Source: Labyrinthula sp. Ha
Taxonomy: Eukaryota; Sar; Bigyra; Labyrinthulida; Labyrinthulaceae
Assembly (NCBI GenBank): GCA_015227615.1
Contig: JAALGZ010000013.1
Coordinates: forward strand, 930,001-994,000
Length of the DNA stretch: 64,000 nt
Direction: 5' to 3'
Under the pieces are notes generated by a model, which had not been told where the DNA came from, ran no database searches, and saw only the letters and a program-made list of their open reading frames with translations. Both the position numbers and the translations under genes were made by a program. Positions 58,195 to 64,000 of the stretch are shown piece by piece (position 1 is the first letter of the stretch; each line of letters begins with the position of its first letter).

Positions 58195-58422
58195 ATGGTG
58201 GAGTTTGTACTGGAAGAAGAGAGAATGCATGGACAGGTCATAAGTTTCTTGAGTCGATTTGTTGAAAGGAAAGCACTTGAAGCAGAGCAAGAAAAAGATA
58301 AACGAACCTTCACTCTAAAGTTTCTTTGCTTATGCACAGCTCTTAGAATAAAAAAGTTGTTCACTACCATGCGTTCGGAGTTATCTTTTATTTATTCTTT
58401 TCTCAGTTCAATACAAGGTTGA
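58195..58422 (+). CDS. Small ORF downstream of TRAPPC2L, copy 2 (75 aa, doubtful)
   Basis: Same frame as at 42589-42816. Charged helical protein; an in-frame TGA separates it from another ATG about 90 bp upstream. An intron of the sizes seen in this window cannot simply remove that TGA in frame. Kept as doubtful. Confidence 0.25.
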   Translation: MVEFVLEEERMHGQVISFLSRFVERKALEAEQEKDKRTFTLKFLCLCTALRIKKLFTTMRSELSFIYSFLSSIQG

Positions 58423-58898
58423 AACGAACTGAGCTATTGTCCAACTTAGACTATGACACTTTTTAGCCACTATATCAAAATGGTATTGACACTAGAAGAT
58501 TTAGAGAAACAGAAAGGAAATAAATTTGATATCAAGATGAAAGTTGGCCTCTTTCTAAGAAAATATTTTCTTATACCCCAGCTTGAACCCCATAGCACCA
58601 AATTGTAGTAAGTCTTTCTACAAAAGAAAAAGACTAAGTGGTAAACAGGTACATTAGTGGTTATACAACCTTGACTATTGTAAAACAAAACTTTTTCAAT
58701 ACAGCGGATCAATATTTTCAGTTATACTTACCTAAGTTTGTATTAAGTTCAATAATTTCCACAAGCGCTAAAAACTCAATAATACTGTTCTTTTCCCAGC
58801 AGCAATTTCAACCTTCCACCTACATAAATTAGAGTTCTTTTTCTTCTCAGTCTTTCTTTAAGAACACTTGAAAGTATTCTTGCCACCTCTAAAAAGTT

Positions 58899-60002
58899 TC
58901 AGTAACACTTTCTATGCACATAACCAGGACCTCCGTCATCATATTCTTCTTTTGAAATCCAAATTTCATTAAACGTGGACAGAGATGCTAAAATTGTTCC
59001 TCCCCTCCAAGCAGAAAGATCTCTTTCAGATGGGGCAATAACATCTACATCTAAACCTGCAGGAACCAAATCAACCATCTCGTTTCTAATTCTTTTCTGT
59101 ATTCCTTTAAACATAGTATTCCCACCGGTAAGCACGATATTAGAATATAAGTCTCTTCGAATATCAATATCACACTTCATAATAGAGTTGTAAATGTTTT
59201 CATGAACACCAGTAGCGCTGATTCCAAACATTCGCGTTCGAAACATACCTTCCACACACTGAAACCGTTCCGTCCCAACATCAATCTGAGTTCCATCAGG
59301 TAACGTGTACTGAACAAAGTAATTATCTTTACTAAATTTTCCCCCAGATTCTTCACACACAGCTCCAAGATATCTTTTAATGTCTTCAACTAAGTTATCC
59401 GTTAATCCTTTTTCTTTGAAACAAACATTGTCCAAAAGAGACTTCTTCAACAAAGAAGAAACGTCGCTTCCACCTAAATCTAGCCTGAGAACTGCATGTG
59501 GTAAAGCATATCCTTCGTAAATGGGAACAGTGTGTGTAACACCAAACCCAGAGTCTAATACAACTCCAGTTGTGCGACCAGATGCGTACATTGAAAGAAC
59601 TGATTGAAGACGTAAAAATGCAGCAGGGACATTAAATGTCTCAAACAATATTTGAATGGTCTTCTCTCTATTTGCTTTTGGTCCATACATCTTTTCTGTA
59701 AGTAGAATTGGGTGATTATTTGGATTAACCAAAAGCTCCTTTGTGAAAATATGTTCCCAAATTTCTTCCATATCATCCCAGTTTACCACAATCCCATGTT
59801 CAATAGGATATTTAACTCTAAGCTTTGTCTTATCTTCTAATGCCTCTTTTCCAACGAGACAGCCGTTACCCTTAAACGTGCGATGAAGAAACATTTTATT
59901 CACTCTTTTCACAACAGAAGGAAATGATGAAAGAGGAGAGTCTTCACCTGCGAACCCTGCTCTAGACGTCCCAGATCCATTATCAATCACAACAGTTTCC
60001 AT
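58899..60002 (-). CDS. Divergent actin paralogue (367 aa)
   Basis: Actin family member, intronless, with the ATG at METVVIDNGSG. Conserved parts are the phosphate-1 loop DNGSG (7-11), KYPIEHGIVVNWDDMEEIW, PKANREK, YASGRTTG, THTVPIYEGYALPHA, GGNTMF and the C-terminus VHRKCY. Length is near the usual 375. Three things differ from polymerising actins. The phosphate-2 loop is DSGFG (Phe153) instead of DSGDG, losing an aspartate next to the nucleotide and metal. The DNase-binding loop is rebuilt (HRTFKGNGC). The KEKLCYVAL region is KRYLGAVCE. It is too close to actin to be a known Arp class. It may be a paralogue with altered nucleotide handling; a conventional actin should exist elsewhere in the genome. 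Divergent from the oxidoreductase gene. Confidence 0.88.
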   Translation of the reverse strand: METVVIDNGSGTSRAGFAGEDSPLSSFPSVVKRVNKMFLHRTFKGNGCLVGKEALEDKTKLRVKYPIEHGIVVNWDDMEEIWEHIFTKELLVNPNNHPILLTEKMYGPKANREKTIQILFETFNVPAAFLRLQSVLSMYASGRTTGVVLDSGFGVTHTVPIYEGYALPHAVLRLDLGGSDVSSLLKKSLLDNVCFKEKGLTDNLVEDIKRYLGAVCEESGGKFSKDNYFVQYTLPDGTQIDVGTERFQCVEGMFRTRMFGISATGVHENIYNSIMKCDIDIRRDLYSNIVLTGGNTMFKGIQKRIRNEMVDLVPAGLDVDVIAPSERDLSAWRGGTILASLSTFNEIWISKEEYDDGGPGYVHRKCY

Positions 60003-60254
60003 TTGAAGAGTTTCTTGAACAAAAGATGACAAATGTATCGTTATGATAGAGTTGTATTATTGATTATTATGAATAATTGGATACATATGATTGGTTGAGT
60101 AGATTAAAGTGATTGGATGAATATTATGACCATAAGAGTCATAGTACAAAGTCCCACAGAACAACATAAGAAGAAAATCAATCATTGTATCAAAAAAAAG
60201 AATAAACCAATCAAAATTTAATAACAAAGACAATCTTTTATACAAGAATATACC
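60003..60254. promoter_or_regulatory. Divergent intergenic region, actin-like / MDR oxidoreductase
   Basis: 252 bp between the start codons of two divergently transcribed genes. It must hold both promoters. It contains ATTATTATGAATAATTGG- and CCAATC-like words but no firm element. Confidence 0.35.
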
Positions 60255-61463
60255 ATGAATAATTACTTAAACTCAACAACTGCTACTGAAGCATTAATTA
60301 TATTAATTCTTCTAATACTTATCCGCAAGTTTCCTAAAGCTACACTACTTACTTTATCTATATTTAGCGCATACATTGTTTATTTTTTTAATGGATTATT
60401 TCCTTTTCTCCCGACTATTGAAAATTTTCATGAAACAAATATTGGAAGAAATTATGTAAAAGCTGATAAAATGAAAGGAGTTGTTTATACAAGAAATTAT
60501 ACTGCTGAACATCAGATAGAATGGAAAGATGGAGTAAATATTCCAAATTTTAGTCATAGGCAGGTGTTGATTAAAGTCAAAGCAGCTGGAATAAATCCTG
60601 TGGATTATAAACTTAATTTTGCAACCTATCCTTTTATTCATTATTTTAAAGATTTTTTAAGTGGAAAAGACTTTTCTGGAGTTGTTATTGAAAAAGGTAA
60701 TAGTAATGAATGTTCTCATCTATTCAAAGAACAAGAAGTTTATGGAATGTCTTTTTTGGGAACCTTTGCTGAATATATTGTTACATATTGTGAATGGACA
60801 TATCAAAAACCAGAAAAACTTTCTTTTGAACTAGCTGCTGGTATTCCTTTAGTTAGTTTAACTGCATTTTCTCATTTAGAACAAATTCCAGAAGGTTTTG
60901 AAGATAAGAATATTCTTGTTGTTGGAGGCTCAGGTGGATGTGGATTATCAGCGTTACAATTTTTAAAACAAGTACAAAATAAAGATAAAAGACTTGTTAG
61001 TATTAATTCAGTAAAAAATAATAATATTGTAAGAAAAATGGGGGCAAAAGAAGTATTGAATTATAATATAGAAAAAGATATGAAAGCTTTTGTAGAGGAT
61101 AAAAGGAATGAAAATGTTTTTAGTGTTATTTATGGAGCAGTAAAATCATACGAATATTTTGAATTTTTAACTCCTGTTTTAAGAACTGGTGCAATTTGGC
61201 TTCCTGTAGACATGCATGATAAAACAATGAAAACTATTTTTCAAACTTATATTCCTTGGATGAATCCAAAAAAGGTTGTTATGAAAATGACAACGAGTTT
61301 TGGAAATATTGAGAGAATGAAACTTATGAATAGAATTTATGGAGATCCAGAGAATGTTGTTATTCAAGAAGTTATTGATTTGAAAGATAATATATCTTTA
61401 TGGGAAGGGTTCTCAAAAATTAAATCTAGAACAAATGTAGGAAAAGTTGTTTTCAGACTTTAA
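60255..61463 (+). CDS. Membrane-anchored MDR-family oxidoreductase, zinc-free quinone reductase type (402 aa)
   Basis: The N-terminus has one or two hydrophobic helices (about residues 12-50: ALIILILLILI, then a second stretch), so the protein is probably anchored in a membrane. The rest is a medium-chain dehydrogenase/reductase. VLIKVKAAGINPVDYKL starts the catalytic fold (about 105-125) and GKDFSGVV follows. The Rossmann nucleotide loop is NILVVGGSGGCGLSALQ (about 220-236), fitting NADPH. No structural-zinc cysteine cluster is seen, so it is of the quinone oxidoreductase/RTN4IP1-like group. The substrate is unknown. Codon use is more AT-biased than in the neighbouring actin-like and VTC genes (arginine almost only AGA), hinting at a different history. 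The stop codon is directly followed by the LINE-like sequence. Single exon. Confidence 0.87.
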   Translation: MNNYLNSTTATEALIILILLILIRKFPKATLLTLSIFSAYIVYFFNGLFPFLPTIENFHETNIGRNYVKADKMKGVVYTRNYTAEHQIEWKDGVNIPNFSHRQVLIKVKAAGINPVDYKLNFATYPFIHYFKDFLSGKDFSGVVIEKGNSNECSHLFKEQEVYGMSFLGTFAEYIVTYCEWTYQKPEKLSFELAAGIPLVSLTAFSHLEQIPEGFEDKNILVVGGSGGCGLSALQFLKQVQNKDKRLVSINSVKNNNIVRKMGAKEVLNYNIEKDMKAFVEDKRNENVFSVIYGAVKSYEYFEFLTPVLRTGAIWLPVDMHDKTMKTIFQTYIPWMNPKKVVMKMTTSFGNIERMKLMNRIYGDPENVVIQEVIDLKDNISLWEGFSKIKSRTNVGKVVFRL

Positions 61464-64000
61464 GGCTTTAAAACACTTTTTCCGTTCAAAAAAAAAAAAA
61501 AAAGAGAAACAACTTGCACAACAGCTGGATCACAAGATTACTCTTGAGCTCCTAAAATTAAAAGAAGAAGAAAGAGATTACGAAGCCTTGACGCAGATTG
61601 TTCCAAAGTTGGTAGAAGACCTTGTACCTGAGCAGAGCAACCACACGGTAGAGCAAAGAACATCCGACCAAACACGAGAACTGCTACGAAGGAAGAACTC
61701 ACTCTGGGATACATCCACAGTGGGAGAAAGGAAGGAGCTCACCAACACAGTAAAAAGAAGTGCAAGGAAAGACAAAAGGAACTGCTACATGGAAACTACT
61801 AGCAAAATACAGCTCCTGCTTGAGCAAAACCGCACAAGAGAAGCATACTCACTGCTGAATCTAGCAAAGCCAACAGCCAAAACCTATGCCCGGATCACTA
61901 AAGATGACAAAGGAAATAAAGTAGATACGTGCCAGAGGTTGAAAATACTCAGTGACTATATAGCTAGTCAACAACTTCCACCAATACCAAAAATACACTT
62001 GACTCAAGATGAAAGGGTGCATTACTGTAGACCAATATATGAACCGGTTCCAGAAGAACACATAAACTCAAATCCTCCGCTAATGGATGAGGTCATGGTA
62101 TGCATAAGACAACTAAAGAATAATCGAGCCACAGGTGTGGATTGCATCAACAACGAAGTGTTGAAAGCATCACCAGTAGTTCAGAAAATTCTACTAAGAG
62201 AAATCCAAGAGTTCTTCAGGAAAACATCATTTAGCCATAGAATGAAGAAACAGTTCTGCCTTGGGAAAATCATTCATATCTACAAACAAAAAGGAGAAAA
62301 GAATTTACCTGGATCATACAGGCCCATAGCACTCTTGAACACAGCTTTCAAATTGACAACGAAAGTAATCCACAACCGACTTCAACCAATTATCAGCAAA
62401 CTACCTTCCTATCAAGCAGGTTTCAGGTCAGGGTGTTTCACAATAAACAATATTGAAATCCTAAATAATATTGTGAAGAAAAAGCTGCTGCAGAACACAA
62501 AACTGAAACTTCTCTTCATTGACTTTCAAAAGGCTTTTGACTCGGTCAACCATGATTTCATACAACTGTCGTTGAAGGAGCATGGAGTGCCTAGCAAACT
62601 CAGGAAACTCATCCGGGAATTATATGAAAACGTTGAAGTCAAAGTCTCAGAAGGGAAACATTTGTCCAAAACGGTATACTTGAGAAGAGGAGTACTTCAA
62701 AGAGACTCGCTCTCTCCTGCTATATTCATATTGGTGTTGAACTCTACAATAAAAAGAATATATAAAAATACCTTAGCAAACGTAGAAGTAGCAGGAAACA
62801 TTTTCAACTACCTCGCTTTTGCGGATGACTTGGTTGCACTTTGTGAAAACAACAACCGAATAAGTTCCTTCATTGAGCAACTTTACAAACTGGAATCTCT
62901 CTCTGACCTAAGAATAAACTTGAGTAAGACAAAAATACTACTAACAGACGAAGGATATTCTTTGACAGGACAGATACCGGATAAAACCATAAATAAACTT
63001 CTCACCAACTTTTTCTGCGAAAAGTGCCAAAGAAACTTTCACCGAGAGAAGTCTTTAAAGGCACACCTTAGAAGTCATTTTTGCGATGGAACTTTAAATC
63101 GAAGAAGAGCAGGAACATTAACTGTCAAAGACACTAAATATAAAGTCCAGAAGATGCTGCAACCAGTAGCTGAACCAATATCAGTACTACGAGAAGAAGT
63201 CGGTCAGTAAAAGAAATGAAGTATTTAGGCGCGGTCTTTAACTCCACGGGAATAGCGCAGGAACATGTGCTGTCCAACCTGGACAAGTGCGAAGCAAGAC
63301 TTACTAAATACAGGGACATACTCTCCTGCAACATCCTGACCAGAAAAGTAAAGAGACAACTTGCACGCAGCATGGTTCTAGCTCCTGGAATATATAACCT
63401 TGGCAACTGGCCCCTAAACAATGATATAAAAAAGAAACTAAACTTTTTGACAAGGAAAATAAACTCCATCTTGAACAATGTGCCAATCCAAGAATACAGG
63501 TTCTGCGAAGGTGACTTGGACATCCAGAAGATACTACTTGAACAGAGAAGAAAATATGTAGACGCAAGTGATGCAACAGCTGACAGACAAGTTCATATCC
63601 TCCGAGAAACTGGAATCAACAACCATCTAGAACCGAAAGATCCAAAGTATATAACTCCCACTGAAGCCTGTAGAAAACTTGGTCTAGAAGAAGAAGAAGA
63701 TATCGATCCTGTGCCGCCCATCCAGGATCCACCAAGCCACGGACCACCCCAACCAATACGTCTTAGAAGAACTTATAACGTACCGGGCACAGGATCCAGA
63801 ACACCAAGCAGAGAAACCTATCTGGAACAAGCAGCGAGATACCGTGGAACTGCACCAGTTAGAATAAACCCGTTGACCTATATAAATGAACTTCTTGGAC
63901 TCACTGGAACATCCTGAACCTGGAACCCGAACATTTAGCAACTGCATCTAAAAAATATTACATCCCCAGCCGATAAATAGAACACAACCCCTTTCTCCCC
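61464..64000 (+). mobile_element. 5'-truncated non-LTR retrotransposon (LINE) with C2H2 finger in the RT region
   Basis: Coding-like sequence runs from just after the oxidoreductase stop to 63917, then a short non-coding tail to the window end. An A19 tract lies at 61486-61504. The first frame, to 63210, holds the linker before reverse transcriptase, then LKNNRATGVDCINNEVLK, GSYRPIALLN, LFIDFQKAFDSVNH, RRGVLQRDSLSP and the active-site FADDLVAL (near 62817). After the last palm motif (LSKTKILL) comes a C2H2 finger, CEKCQRNFHREKSLKAHLRSH, near 63015-63080. The thumb follows with KYLGAVF in the frame one base back, at 63216-63917, so one shift lies shortly before 63204. The endonuclease and first ORF are missing (5' truncation). 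The C-terminal part is proline- and arginine-rich. The 3' end is beyond the window. Confidence 0.8.

Larger units (their letters stand above)
57557..58519. repeat. Right arm of the 963-bp inverted duplication
   Basis: Reverse complement of 42492-43454 with about one difference seen. The arm ends inside a short frame (ATG at about 58480), which is intact here but cut off in the left copy, where its ATG is ACG. This weakly favours the right copy as the original. The two arms lie about 14.1 kb apart. Confidence 0.9.

Noticed and set aside
58899-60032. Actin-like start ten codons further upstream
   Set aside because: The upstream extension begins at TTG. The first ATG, at 60002, gives METVVIDNGSG, matching the actin N-terminal strand.

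Overview
The window is clearly AT-rich nuclear DNA of a microbial eukaryote. Genes carry GT-AG introns that are few and very short: 28 nt in the phosphofructokinase gene, 30 nt in the porphobilinogen synthase gene and 52 nt in the TMEM14-like gene. The gene content (plant-type ATP phosphofructokinase, SPX/VTC polyphosphate polymerase, fungal/animal-like porphobilinogen synthase, TRAPP subunit, actin family, MEAK7-like TLDc protein) fits a free-living or parasitic protist. It does not fix the lineage; plant-type PFK and an oomycete-like Ty3/gypsy element argue against a fungus or animal, but this is only an inference.

Layout. 1-2.25 kb: end of a decayed Ty1/copia element. 2.25-8.1 kb: no intact gene, with one coding-like decayed patch at 5.6-7.3 kb. 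8.1-10.85 kb: a broken hAT DNA transposon with a hAT-MITE-like sequence beside it. 11.4-12.0 kb: an unassigned coding-like remnant. 13.4-21.1 kb: a decayed Ty3/gypsy (chromodomain) LTR element on the minus strand, whose 3' part holds an MT-A70 (METTL3/METTL14-type) adenine methyltransferase segment that runs into the LTR. This is the most unusual item in the window. 22.6 kb: a 99-bp MITE. 22.8-26.3 kb: a 1175-aa helical protein of unknown function. 26.5-28.0 kb: plant-type PFK (minus). 28-33.4 kb: non-coding, with a candidate tRNA-derived SINE at 30.3 kb. 33.4-35.0 kb: a secreted-ectodomain 7TM-like protein (minus), then a 139-bp MITE with a perfect 8-bp target duplication. 35.4-40.2 kb: nothing recognised. 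40.26 kb: tRNA-Val(UAC). 40.45-42.1 kb: TMEM14-like protein, then porphobilinogen synthase. 42.5-43.45 kb: one arm of a 963-bp inverted duplication carrying a TRAPPC2L gene. 43.5-52.9 kb: a 9.4-kb stretch with no recognisable gene.

The right end (52.9-61.5 kb) is gene-dense and partly divergent: MEAK7-like TLDc protein (+), VTC4-like polyphosphate polymerase (-), AIG2-like gamma-glutamylcyclotransferase (+), a possible 56-aa coiled-coil protein (-), the second TRAPPC2L copy (+), an unusual actin paralogue (-) and a membrane-anchored MDR oxidoreductase (+). A LINE starts directly after the stop codon of the oxidoreductase and runs to the end of the window; its reverse transcriptase has a C2H2 zinc finger between palm and thumb.

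The genes are mostly unrelated housekeeping functions and form no pathway. Linked themes are phosphate storage and signalling (VTC4), membrane traffic (TRAPPC2L), lysosome/TOR signalling (MEAK7-like) and glycolysis (PFK). Several mobile-element families occupy the gene-poor left two thirds. Sequence identity and counts given here were judged by eye, with no database search.
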